A stretch of DNA of 23,366 bases from an uncultured Collinsella sp. Lineage in GTDB: Bacteria; Actinomycetota; Coriobacteriia; Coriobacteriales; Coriobacteriaceae. Under the pieces are notes generated by a model that was not told the DNA's origin, made no database searches, and saw only the letters and a program-made list of their open reading frames with translations. Below, in pieces: positions 5,728-14,347 of this stretch. Location: NCBI GenBank assembly GCA_902492935.1, contig CABUNJ010000033.1, positions 1 to 23,366 of the forward strand, in the 5' to 3' direction. How positions within the stretch are numbered: the first letter of the stretch is position 1; each line of letters starts with the position of its first letter. The position numbers were made by a program, and so were the translations under genes.

Positions 5728-8088
5728 CTACACACGGCGCTTGAGCTGAGCTCCGCCTTCGCCGGGCATAAGACGGCGAGCGTCGTAGACCGAATCGACA
5801 CTGCTGATGGAAGCCAGCAACGGATCCAGACCACTCGCGTCCGAGATCTCGACCATAAAGCGCAGGGTTGCAATACCCTCGCGGTTGGTCGACGTGGCGG
5901 CAGAAAGGATATTGCCGCCCGCATCGCCAATGGCAATGGTGACATCCTTGAGCAGGCCCATGCGGTCCAGGCACTCGACCACGATCTCGACCTGGAAGAG
6001 GGTGTCGGCAGCGCCGTCCCACTCCACATCGATCATGCGCTCGGGATGTTCCATAAGACCCTTGACGTTAGGGCAGTTGGCGCGATGCACCGAAACGCCA
6101 CGACCGCGCGTAATGAAGCCGACGATGTCGTCGCCCGTCACGGGGTTGCAGCAATGAGCCAGACGGACCAGCAGGCCGCTGTTGCTCTCGCCCTTGACGA
6201 TAATGCCGTTGCTGGCGCTCTTGCCGCGCTTTTGCGGCTTGCGGTTGGAGCCTCGGGCCGGCTGTTTCACGACCTCGGCGATAGCCTCGGCCTTGGTGAG
6301 CTGTTCCTCGGGCTTGGGGTCCAAGATTTGCTCGACCTTATTGCCCACAGCGCGCGGGGCAACCTTGCCGGCGCCGACGGCGGCAAACAGGTCCTCGAGC
6401 TGCTTGAAGTTAAACTGCTCCGCCACGGCGTTGAGTGCACGCGTCGAACGCGGCGTAGAAATGCCATAGCCACGCTTACGCAGGTCCTTGGCCAGTATAT
6501 CGCGGCCGGCAGCAGCGTCATCGTCTTTGGTCGCGGCGGCGAAATAACGGCGGATCTTTGACTTGGCCGAAGGTGTCTTGACGATCTTGAGCCAATCGCG
6601 CGATGGCTTGGAGCTCTTGTTCGTCAGAATTTCAACGCGGTCGCCCGTCTTAATCTCGTGCGTGAGCGGAGCCACCGCACCGTTGATCTTAGCGCCGACG
6701 CAGTGGTTGCCCACCTCGGTGTGAACGGCGTAGGCAAAGTCGAGCGGCGTGGAGCCGGCACGAAGCGCCATGACCTCGCCCTTGGGCGTAAAGACGAAGA
6801 TCTCCTGATCGAAGAGGTCGACCTTCAGCGAATGCAGGTATTCCTTGGCGTCGGTGATCTCATCAGACGCAGCCCAATCGAGCGAATGTTTGAGCCAGTT
6901 AATCTGGTCGTCCAGACGCTGGGCATCATTGGTCTTAGACGCAGACGATCCGCCCGACTTCTTATAGAGCCAGTGGGCGGCAATGCCGTACTCGGCCTGC
7001 TCATGCATCTCGTAGGTTCGAATCTGAATCTCGAGCGGGCGGGCCGTGGGGCCGATAACCGTCGTATGAAGCGATTGGTAGTTATTGACCTTGGGCATGG
7101 CGATATAGTCTTTAAAGCGACCGGGCATGGGGTGCCACAGCGTATGCACCGCGCCGAGCGTGGAGTAGCAATCGCGCACCGAATGCGTGATGACGCGCAG
7201 TGCCACCAGGTCGTAGATCTCGGAGAACTCTTTGCCCTTGCGCTTCATCTTTTGGTAGATAGACCAATAGTGCTTGGAACGGCCGTTGATCTGGAAGTCC
7301 TCCAGGCCGATGCGGTTGAGTTCATCGGTGAGCGTCTTGATGGTCTCGGCCAGATAGCGCTCACGGACCTCACGCGACTCCGCCACCATGCGCGCGATGC
7401 GCTGGTAGGCGTCGGGCTCAAGGTAGAAGAAGGACAGGTCCTCGAGCTCCCACTTAATGGAGCTCATGCCCAGACGGTCGGCCAGGGGCGCATACACGTC
7501 CATGGTCTCGCGAGCTTTAAACAGGCGACGGTCTTCACGCAGGGCTGCAAGGGTGCGCATGTTGTGCAAACGGTCGGCAAGCTTAACGATGATGACGCGG
7601 ATGTCCTTGGACATGGCGAGAAACATCTTGCGCAGCGTGAGGGCCTGCTTCTCGTCCATGCTGTCGACTTCGATGTTGGTGAGCTTGGTCACGCCATCGA
7701 CGAGCTCGGCCACCGTATCGCCAAACAGGCCGGAAACATCGGCAAGCGAGGTCTCGGTATCCTCGACGGTATCGTGCAGCAGCGCGGCGCACACCACATC
7801 GCAGTCCATCTTGAGATCGGCCAAAATGATGGCAACCTCGACGGGATGGTTAATGTACATCTCGCCCGAGCGGCGCTTTTGGTTGCAGTGCTTCTCGGCG
7901 GCAAAGCAGTAGGCCTGCTCCACCTTAGAGAAGTCGTCCTCATTCATATATTTGAGGCACAGGCGCTCCAGCTTGTCGTAGCTGTCCGCCATAATCTCGG
8001 GTGGCAGCTCATCGGCATGCTTATAGTGCTCCATCTCCGAAAAAGGCTGGAGGGTGGAATCATGGGCGGTACGGGCTGCGGCATCCAT
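5728..8088 (-). CDS. rel: Bifunctional (p)ppGpp synthetase/hydrolase, RelA/SpoT family
   Basis: This 786-residue enzyme makes and degrades the alarmone (p)ppGpp in the stringent response. The N-terminal HD hydrolase site is intact: His81 in NHPVEVA, HDTVED at 105-110, and Asp172 in KLADRLHNMRTL. The synthetase domain follows with GRSKHYWSIYQKM (about 269-281), YDLVALRV, FKDYIAMPKVNNYQSLHT (about 325-342) and EIQIRT (353-358). A TGS domain begins around EIFVFTPKGEV. The CC/zinc-finger-like segment AHCCNPVTGDDIVGF and a C-terminal ACT domain complete the long-RSH layout. Both activities should be functional. A GGGG-type ribosome binding site precedes the ATG. The gene starts 15 bp after the recJ fusion gene, so the two are probably co-transcribed. 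Confidence 0.97.
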   Translation of the reverse strand: MDAAARTAHDSTLQPFSEMEHYKHADELPPEIMADSYDKLERLCLKYMNEDDFSKVEQAYCFAAEKHCNQKRRSGEMYINHPVEVAIILADLKMDCDVVCAALLHDTVEDTETSLADVSGLFGDTVAELVDGVTKLTNIEVDSMDEKQALTLRKMFLAMSKDIRVIIVKLADRLHNMRTLAALREDRRLFKARETMDVYAPLADRLGMSSIKWELEDLSFFYLEPDAYQRIARMVAESREVRERYLAETIKTLTDELNRIGLEDFQINGRSKHYWSIYQKMKRKGKEFSEIYDLVALRVITHSVRDCYSTLGAVHTLWHPMPGRFKDYIAMPKVNNYQSLHTTVIGPTARPLEIQIRTYEMHEQAEYGIAAHWLYKKSGGSSASKTNDAQRLDDQINWLKHSLDWAASDEITDAKEYLHSLKVDLFDQEIFVFTPKGEVMALRAGSTPLDFAYAVHTEVGNHCVGAKINGAVAPLTHEIKTGDRVEILTNKSSKPSRDWLKIVKTPSAKSKIRRYFAAATKDDDAAAGRDILAKDLRKRGYGISTPRSTRALNAVAEQFNFKQLEDLFAAVGAGKVAPRAVGNKVEQILDPKPEEQLTKAEAIAEVVKQPARGSNRKPQKRGKSASNGIIVKGESNSGLLVRLAHCCNPVTGDDIVGFITRGRGVSVHRANCPNVKGLMEHPERMIDVEWDGAADTLFQVEIVVECLDRMGLLKDVTIAIGDAGGNILSAATSTNREGIATLRFMVEISDASGLDPLLASISSVDSVYDARRLMPGEGGAQLKRRV

Positions 8089-8103
8089 CGAGGTCCCCTT
8101 CCC

Positions 8104-11100
8104 CTAGGCCCGCGGTACGATCGGGCGGTTAACTTTGGCTAGCATATCAGAAGCGCACGAATCGAGCGCCCAACTCCGGAAAGCCGAGAACTCCATGCGC
8201 GAGCGCAAGCCCTCCAAATAGCGGATTGACCTGCTCAATTGCACGCGGCCGGGGTTTTCGGCCATCGCGATGCGACGGGTGTCGTCAAACCCCGAAACGC
8301 GACAGAAACCAAGCTCTTCGAAGATTCCCAGCCCGCTTTCCACCGAGCGCTCGTCGACCGGCGTGCGAGCATCGATGGCAAGGCACATCTGCGCGATGTC
8401 GATATCGCTCGCGCTAAAGGAATCGTCCCCGGTCTTGCCGCGGTTGGAGCGCCACATAGTCTGCAGCGCTCGATAGAGCGTGACGAGTTCATCGCGCTCG
8501 GGCGCGTAGCAGTCGAGCAGGCGCTCGTTAATGCGAGCGTCACGCGACGAATAGAGCAGGTGAATCACGGCGGGCTGTCCATCGCGACCGGCGCGGCCGC
8601 TCATCTGGTTAAACTCAATCGCGCCAAACGGCATGTGATAGAGCACGACATGGCGAATATCGGGAAGGTTAACGCCCTCGCCAAAGGCAGACGTCGAGAC
8701 GATGCAGCTGAGGCTTCCGTCACGAAACGCCTCCTCTACGCGATGGCGGTCGGCGCGCGTAAGGCCCGCGTTGTAGAACGCGATGCGGGTCGCGCAATCG
8801 GGTACCCGTTTGCGCAGCGTCTTAGCAAGCGCCACGGACTGATCACGCGAGTTGACGTAGATGACGGTCTTCTCCCCCGTCGCGACGATGGACACCAGGC
8901 GGTTTTCGCGGCTCGCAAGATCGCGGTCGTCCTCGAGCTGCAAGTTCTCGCGCACGGTCTCGTCGACCACCGTACGGGTAATCGGCAGCACGCGGGCAAG
9001 CTCCGCAACGACCGGAGCCGTTGCGGTGGCAGTCGTGGCCAGAACGACCGGATCGCCCAGGGCCTTGAGAATATCGGGCATGTCGAGGTATGCGCTTCGG
9101 TCGCCGCCCTTGGCAAGACCGGCATGGTGCGCCTCATCGATAACGACAAACCCGATACGCCCCGAGCGTGCAAAGCGATCGCGATGGATAGACAGGAACT
9201 CCGGCGTCGTGAGAACGATGCCGGTGCGGCCCGAAGCCAGGCCAGCAAACACGTCATCGCGCGCTGCTTCCACGGTCTCGCCGGTCAACACGCCCACGCC
9301 AATGCCGAGCGCAGCCATCGTCGATGAAAGGTGATAGGCCTGGTCGGCAACGAGTGCGCGCAGCGGATAAACAAAAATGCTCGCGCGCCCGCGAAGAACC
9401 GCCTCGCGTGCGGCATGTACATGGAAAATCAGAGACTTGCCGCGACCCGTTCCCATAACGGCCAAAACGCTCTGGTGGTCGGCGAGCGCGTCGAGTGCCT
9501 CGACCTGCACGCGATGTGGCTGGTTCGAGCCGATAAAGCTATGGATAAGCGAGCGCGTGAGCTCGGTATAAGAAAGCTGGGCGAGCGTCTCGCGTTTACG
9601 CGACTCCAGGCGCGGGCCAGAATCCGTCGGTTGCACCCCACGGCGAAGCTCACATGCCGGATCGTCGACGCTGGGCAGCGTGGTATCGCGGACCAGAACA
9701 TCCTTGATCATGAGCTTGGGCTTCACACGCCCCTGCCAATGCTCGGCCACGGCCTCGAACACCAAATCGACGGCGCTATCGCAGTTGATGAGCTTATCGA
9801 TTTGCGGCACGCGGAACATAATGGCCGGCACGCTCGCGGCGCCATCGGTCGCCACAAAGCGCATGTGCTCGCCGGTTTTGCCCACCACGGCGCGATCGCA
9901 CATCGTCACGCCCTCGGCGGCCAGCAGCGGCACCTTGTTGCCCTGGCCAAACGGCTCAAGACGGGAAATCTGCTCTATAGTCTCGATATTCAGCTCGGAA
10001 AGGTCGACCGTGGCGGCAACCTCGTCGATGTCTTCAAAGTCCTCGGCGGGAATCTCCGATAGCACGGCGGAAAGGCGACGACGGAACTCGTCGAGCTTGG
10101 ATGCCTCGATGGTCACACCCACCGCACCGGCATGTCCGCCGCGACGAATCAGCAGGTCGGAACAGCGCTCGACGGCGTCAAACAGGTTAACTTTGCCCAC
10201 CGAGCGACCAGAGCCGCGCGCGATACCGTCCTCGATCGAGAACAGCAGCGCCGGCACGTGATAGCGGTTGGTCAGACGGCTTGCCACGATGCCCTTGACA
10301 CCCTCGTGCCAGCCTTCGCCGCCCACGACGATCGCGCGCCCGCCGTCATAGGTCTCCTCGACCTTTGCCATGGCATCGCGCGTGAGCTCCGCCTCGATCT
10401 CACGGCGCTGGCGGTTAATCTCCTCGAGCTCAGCCGCCAGCGCGCTTGCCTCGATAGGATTGCGGGCAAGCAGCAGGTCGAGCGCCAGCTTGGGATCGGC
10501 CATGCGGCCGGCAGCGTTTAAGCGGGGAATGAGCGAGAATGACAGGCCATCCGCCGTAATGCTCGAAAGGTCCGCCTTGGCAAGCGCGGCAAGCGCGATA
10601 TAGCCGGGGCGAGCGGTTACGCGCATCTGCTGGATGCCCTCGGCAACCAGCGCGCGGTTCTCGGGCGTGAGCGGCATCATGTCGGACACGGTGCCCAGCG
10701 CCGCGACCTCTATCAGCGAACGCCAATACGACGGCTTGTCCAAACGCTCGCCCAGGACTTGCACCAGCTTGAGCGCCACGCCGGCACCGGCAAGCTCGCG
10801 CGAGGGACCCTCGTCCTCGAGCTTGGGGTCGGTCAGGGGCACGCCCTGCGGCACCTGGTCGGACGGCTCGTGATGGTCCGTGACCACCAAATCGATCCCC
10901 AGGCTCTCCAGATAGGAGACCTCTTCCTTGGCGGCAATGCCGTTATCGACGGTCACGATCAGCTGGGGGCGAGCGAGCTCGTTAACGCGGTCGAGCGCCG
11001 CGCGCGAAAGACCGTAGCCCTCGTCAAAGCGATGTGGAATAAACGGCGTGACATCGGCACCAAACGCGCGCAGCGCCTCGGTCAACAGGCAGGTCGACGT

Positions 11101-11391
11101 AATACCGTCAACGTCAAAATCGCCAAAGACCGCGATGTGCTCGTGGTTGCGAATGGCACGCTCGACGCGGTCGGCAACGACCGACATGCCCGGGATAATG
11201 AGTGGGTCGGCCCAGTCGCGATCGAGCGAAGGCGTCAAAAACAGCTGGCCTTCTTCGATGGATGTAATGCCGTGCGCAACCATAATGCGCGCCACCAGCC
11301 CTGGAATGCCCAGGCCAACCGAAAGCTCCTTTTCGAGCTCGGGGTTTTGCTGAGCGACCGCCCAGCGATGCGTCGTCTTAAGCGATGACAT
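8104..11391 (-). CDS. recJ: RecJ exonuclease fused to a RecQ-like superfamily-2 helicase
   Basis: This 1095-residue fusion has a complete RecJ 5'-3' single-strand DNA exonuclease as its N-terminal half: DHH motif FGDFDVDG (91-96), VDNG (about 149), VVTDHHEP (171-175), and DHHA1 with GGHAGAVGV (about 418). An OB-like region containing EPFGQGN follows. A linker leads to an intact superfamily-2 helicase: Walker A MGTGRGKS (646-653), YPLRALVADQ, DEAH (752-755), TTATATAPV and motif VI QMSGRAGRDG (929-938). The C-terminal 100 residues look winged-helix-like. Typical RecJ is about half this length. The start is ATG 11389-11391 with GGGGTGG upstream; a GTG at 11436 lacks such a site. Both activities suit RecF-pathway end resection. 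It is the first gene before rel. Confidence 0.92.
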   Translation of the reverse strand: MSSLKTTHRWAVAQQNPELEKELSVGLGIPGLVARIMVAHGITSIEEGQLFLTPSLDRDWADPLIIPGMSVVADRVERAIRNHEHIAVFGDFDVDGITSTCLLTEALRAFGADVTPFIPHRFDEGYGLSRAALDRVNELARPQLIVTVDNGIAAKEEVSYLESLGIDLVVTDHHEPSDQVPQGVPLTDPKLEDEGPSRELAGAGVALKLVQVLGERLDKPSYWRSLIEVAALGTVSDMMPLTPENRALVAEGIQQMRVTARPGYIALAALAKADLSSITADGLSFSLIPRLNAAGRMADPKLALDLLLARNPIEASALAAELEEINRQRREIEAELTRDAMAKVEETYDGGRAIVVGGEGWHEGVKGIVASRLTNRYHVPALLFSIEDGIARGSGRSVGKVNLFDAVERCSDLLIRRGGHAGAVGVTIEASKLDEFRRRLSAVLSEIPAEDFEDIDEVAATVDLSELNIETIEQISRLEPFGQGNKVPLLAAEGVTMCDRAVVGKTGEHMRFVATDGAASVPAIMFRVPQIDKLINCDSAVDLVFEAVAEHWQGRVKPKLMIKDVLVRDTTLPSVDDPACELRRGVQPTDSGPRLESRKRETLAQLSYTELTRSLIHSFIGSNQPHRVQVEALDALADHQSVLAVMGTGRGKSLIFHVHAAREAVLRGRASIFVYPLRALVADQAYHLSSTMAALGIGVGVLTGETVEAARDDVFAGLASGRTGIVLTTPEFLSIHRDRFARSGRIGFVVIDEAHHAGLAKGGDRSAYLDMPDILKALGDPVVLATTATATAPVVAELARVLPITRTVVDETVRENLQLEDDRDLASRENRLVSIVATGEKTVIYVNSRDQSVALAKTLRKRVPDCATRIAFYNAGLTRADRHRVEEAFRDGSLSCIVSTSAFGEGVNLPDIRHVVLYHMPFGAIEFNQMSGRAGRDGQPAVIHLLYSSRDARINERLLDCYAPERDELVTLYRALQTMWRSNRGKTGDDSFSASDIDIAQMCLAIDARTPVDERSVESGLGIFEELGFCRVSGFDDTRRIAMAENPGRVQLSRSIRYLEGLRSRMEFSAFRSWALDSCASDMLAKVNRPIVPRA

Positions 11392-11499
11392 AGGCACCCA
11401 CCCCCGATAGGGGCAGGTCGCCGCGATACCTCTCACGGTTCATAGCGATGAGTCCTCTGTGTATGCCCGCTTCGGCAGGCAGATCTGTTGAACGGATTT

Positions 11500-11505
11500 A
11501 TTATA
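11500..11505 (-). promoter_or_regulatory. -10 box for the recJ fusion-rel operon
   Basis: A consensus TATAAT on the minus strand lies about 110 bases before the recJ start, in the divergent gap shared with the plus-strand transporter gene. The -35 is weak (GATTGG-like at about 17 bases). The remainder of the gap, 11392-11664, shows no other clear gene. Confidence 0.45.
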
Positions 11506-11664
11506 CCGTGCAGCGCGGACGCCAATCGCCGCAGCACGTCGTGGTTTCGGTAAACGAGGGCGGTAATAGCCTCGAAATAATCGAACGTTTCAGCCGCACG
11601 GACGCATGCGAGCGTCTAGCATGTCCATACAAACGAGTTCGGGATAAAGGGAGTCACGGGGCAT

Positions 11665-12663
11665 ATGAAGCAATGGGTTAGGCTGGGAAAGTTCCTCGCG
11701 GGGCATATGCAGGTCATCGTTCCGATTTGCGTAACGCTCGGTGTGCTCTTTCCCCAGCAGATCGGCGTACTCAAGCCCATCGTTCCCGCCCTCTTCGCCT
11801 TTATGACGTTCCAAGGTGCGCTCAGCAACACCTTCCACCAGGTCGCTGAGGTGTTCCGCCGTCCCCTGCACCTGATTTTGGCGCTGCTCGTCTCGGCGGT
11901 GCTCATTCCCATAGCAGCCTATGCCATGGGATCGCTGTTCTTTGGCTCCAATCCCAACCTTGTCTGCGGCATCGTGCTCGAGTACAGCGTACCCGTAGCG
12001 GTCACTGCCTTTATGTGGATTAGCATGTTCGGCGGCAACGGCCCGCTCGCGCTCACCATTATCCTGACGTCCTCGGTTATCTCGCCTGTGACGATTCCGC
12101 TCACGCTTAAGCTCTTGCTGGGTGCCACCGTCTCGATCGATGTGCCGAGCATGATGCAAGACATGGCCTTTATGATCGCCATCCCCGCCGTGCTCGGCAT
12201 CGTGATCAACGAGCTCACGCGTGGATGGGGACACGAGAAGCTCTCCCCCGCGCTTTCGCCCGCCTGCAAGTTCATGATGATGGGCGTCATCGCGTCCAAC
12301 TCCACCGCCATGAGCGAGTACGTGCTGCACATGAACGCGGTGCGCCTGGAAGTCGCCCTCTTTATTCTGGTCTTCGCCATCAGCGGTTTTGTCGTGGGCA
12401 TTCTGGTCGCCCGCGCGTTGCACCTGCCGTATAGCGAGACGACCACCATGTGCTTTACTTGCGGCATGCGCAATATCTCTTCGGGCGCCGTCATCGCCAC
12501 ACAGTATTTTCCCGGCGAGGTCGTGTTTCCCGTCATGTGCGGCACGCTGTTTCAGCAGGTACTCGCCTCGCTTATCGGGCATCTCTTTGAGCGCCTGACC
12601 GGCGAGGAGCGCGCCGCCCAGCGCAAGCGCGTCGAGGCCGGCCGCAGCGCAATGGCGAAATAG
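11665..12663 (+). CDS. Bile acid:sodium symporter (BASS) family transporter
   Basis: This 332-residue polytopic membrane protein has about nine to ten hydrophobic segments from residue 15 onward. It carries features of the BASS/SBF fold: PALFAFMTFQGAL early, EYSVPVAVTAFMW in the middle, and a late CFTCGMRNISSGAVIAT segment resembling the CGMRN-type crossover region. Family members import bile acids, pantoate, pyruvate or related organic anions with sodium; the substrate here cannot be told from sequence. A GGGAG sequence lies upstream of the ATG at a long distance, with CGGGG closer. It is a single plus-strand gene, divergent from recJ and convergent with the DUF4931 gene 30 bp away, with no obvious terminator in that gap. 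Confidence 0.85.
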   Translation: MKQWVRLGKFLAGHMQVIVPICVTLGVLFPQQIGVLKPIVPALFAFMTFQGALSNTFHQVAEVFRRPLHLILALLVSAVLIPIAAYAMGSLFFGSNPNLVCGIVLEYSVPVAVTAFMWISMFGGNGPLALTIILTSSVISPVTIPLTLKLLLGATVSIDVPSMMQDMAFMIAIPAVLGIVINELTRGWGHEKLSPALSPACKFMMMGVIASNSTAMSEYVLHMNAVRLEVALFILVFAISGFVVGILVARALHLPYSETTTMCFTCGMRNISSGAVIATQYFPGEVVFPVMCGTLFQQVLASLIGHLFERLTGEERAAQRKRVEAGRSAMAK

Positions 12664-12693
12664 CCAGCCACAGGCGCGAGGCCGAGCCCTTGG

Positions 12694-13491
12694 CTATGCA
12701 AGCGCCTCCAGGCGTGCGCGCAGGCGCTCGGCATCGATATCGAGCGTCGTCTCGGCATTGACCTGGGCCAGACGATAGCCCACAAAGTAGGGCGATACCA
12801 CCCAACGCGGCAGCGCCTTGGCAATGGTCCGGCCGTCCATGTGGTAGAAGAACAAGTTGTACGACTCCGCGCGACCGCCGTGGTGCTCGTGCAGGATATA
12901 GCGCAGGGCCACCTGAATCGCATCGGCAAACAGGTCCGCTTCGGCTTGGTCGCGGGCGTCGTCGCTGGCGGCGATTCCCTGTGGAGCCGAGACGTTGACC
13001 TCAAAGAACCCCATGATCGGCTCGGTTGAGATGTTGACCGCAACCCTCCCGCGTCGCCAAACATCGATGCCTTCGAAGTTGGCGGGAGCTAGTGCTGCAT
13101 AACCATCTTCCCGCTCCAGACCCACAATCTGCATATGCGGATGGACGAGGCTGCCGCCCGAAAGCGGGCCTTTGTTCTTGTACATGAGCACACTGCGGTA
13201 CTGCTGGGAATCGATCATCTGCTGCCAACAGCCCAGGGCAAACCGCATCGCATGATGCAGCTCATCCGGTTCATAGGTCACCAGGTCGGCGTCGTGATTG
13301 GCCGACTCGATCAATACGGTCTGACGGGTGGCCCGCAAGGTCTTGAACTTATTCTCGAGCCAGATGCAGTCACCATCGCGCTGGATGATGTTGGCGAGCC
13401 CCTCCGTGTCGCAAAAAGGGCACGCGGTGCCAGGGCGACGATTATCGTCGGGCTTGCCGCTCGCCTGCTGAACGTCAAATACGAGCGCCAC
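12694..13491 (-). CDS. DUF4931 protein with GalT/HIT-like HPHMQ motif
   Basis: This 265-residue protein resembles the DUF4931 group, relatives of galactose-1-phosphate uridylyltransferase and HIT proteins. A zinc-type CPFC pair is at residues 24-27, and the HIT/GalT-like nucleotide-transfer motif HPHMQIVG is at 117-124. The central His119 would be the candidate nucleophile. A second histidine cluster (ILHEHHGG) lies further on. There is no signal peptide, so it should be cytoplasmic. It starts at GTG 13489-13491, seven bases after GGAGGT, and that site overlaps the end of cutC, so translation is probably coupled. The reaction is not known; nucleotidyl transfer or hydrolysis is the inference. 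Confidence 0.75.
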   Translation of the reverse strand: MALVFDVQQASGKPDDNRRPGTACPFCDTEGLANIIQRDGDCIWLENKFKTLRATRQTVLIESANHDADLVTYEPDELHHAMRFALGCWQQMIDSQQYRSVLMYKNKGPLSGGSLVHPHMQIVGLEREDGYAALAPANFEGIDVWRRGRVAVNISTEPIMGFFEVNVSAPQGIAASDDARDQAEADLFADAIQVALRYILHEHHGGRAESYNLFFYHMDGRTIAKALPRWVVSPYFVGYRLAQVNAETTLDIDAERLRARLEALA

Positions 13492-13494
13492 GGG

Positions 13495-14172
13495 TTATAC
13501 CTCCAGCGGCACGATCTTGGTGCCATGGAGCTCGGAGACGCCTAGCGCCGTCGTGACCGCGTCGCGATTTGTCGTAGTGATGCCGCCGCCGGGAAGGATG
13601 GTCAAACGATCGCCCGTATACTCGATTAAACGAGCCAGGTGATCGAAATTATCCTCGATCGACGTACCGGCCGCGCCGCCATGCGTGAGGATGCGCGTAA
13701 CGCCGCAGTCGGCAAGCGTATCAATCGCATCGAGCTGGGCCTCGGGCGAAAGCTGGTCAAATGCCATGTGGAAGGTGATGTCGATGGGCTCACGCTTGCA
13801 TTCCTCGGTCGCGCAGCCCGCGGCCATCACGAGGGCGCCCAACGTAAGCTCGTCGAGCGCCCATCCGCCAGCGCAGGGCTTGCAGCAGCCAAAGACCAAG
13901 CCGTCAACGCCGGCGCTTACGGCAAGGCCCAGGTCCATCTCCATCATGCGCAGCTCGTCTTGGTTGTAATGAAAGTCACCGCCACGCGGGCGAATCATGC
14001 ACATCACTCGCGCGTCATGCTCGTGAGCATAGCTGACTGTAGCGCTGATAACACCGGCCGAGGGTGTAGTGCCACCGACGGTAAGGTTGTCGCACAGCTC
14101 GATGCGCTTTGCACCGGCATCGATAGCTGCCGGCACCCGCTCAAAGTTCTCGGCACAAAACTCGTACAGCAT
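13495..14172 (-). CDS. cutC: CutC family protein
   Basis: This 225-residue TIM-barrel protein of the CutC family opens MLYEFCAENFERVPAAIDAGAKRIELCDNL. It continues with GGTTPSAGVI, MIRPRGGDFHYNQDE, DGLVFGCC, ITFHMAFDQ and ILTHGGAAG, all typical of the family. The family was named for copper homeostasis in E. coli, but that role is disputed and the biochemical activity is uncertain. The start is ATG 14170-14172, with GGGGG seven bases upstream; the frame extends to 14223 without a better site. It is the first gene of a pair with the DUF4931 gene. Confidence 0.93.
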   Translation of the reverse strand: MLYEFCAENFERVPAAIDAGAKRIELCDNLTVGGTTPSAGVISATVSYAHEHDARVMCMIRPRGGDFHYNQDELRMMEMDLGLAVSAGVDGLVFGCCKPCAGGWALDELTLGALVMAAGCATEECKREPIDITFHMAFDQLSPEAQLDAIDTLADCGVTRILTHGGAAGTSIEDNFDHLARLIEYTGDRLTILPGGGITTTNRDAVTTALGVSELHGTKIVPLEV

Positions 14173-14231
14173 AGATAGACCCCCAAAGACAGCAGATGTT
14201 TTCCGACGGGCATTGTCACACATCCCAATGA

Positions 14232-14298
14232 AGTTGCGGTGAAATAGGGACTGTTTTGGCCTCTGAGACTCCCATTTAGTCCCTATTTCACCGCAACT
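14232..14298. repeat. Perfect 21-bp inverted repeat
   Basis: Arms 14232-14252 and 14278-14298 are exact reverse complements (AGTTGCGGTGAAATAGGGAC plus one base) around a 25-bp centre. It lies between cutC and the liv operon terminator. No coding sequence is present. It may be a MITE-like or regulatory element. Confidence 0.85.
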
Positions 14299-14334
14299 AA
14301 AAAGGGGGCGCTGACTGGGATAGTCAGCGCCCCC
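14299..14334 (-). terminator. Terminator of the liv operon
   Basis: A perfect 13-bp stem GGGGGCGCTGACT/AGTCAGCGCCCCC (14304-14316, 14322-14334) has a 5-nt loop and five T residues on the minus strand (14299-14303). It lies 13 bases past the livF stop. TTTATTTTA follows on the plus strand, so it could act in both directions. Confidence 0.9.
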
Positions 14335-14347
14335 TTTATTTTATGGA

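Noticed and set aside
6658..8142. Plus-strand open frame of 494 codons opposite rel
   Set aside because: It mirrors the conserved rel coding sequence and has no ribosome binding site or recognisable motif.
11448..11681. 77-codon plus-strand frame before the BASS transporter
   Set aside because: No ribosome binding site and no family resemblance; it overlaps the recJ promoter and the transporter start.
11590..12582. Minus-strand open frame opposite the BASS transporter
   Set aside because: Composition is strongly His/Asp/Gly-rich as in antisense shadows; the plus-strand frame gives a clear membrane protein.
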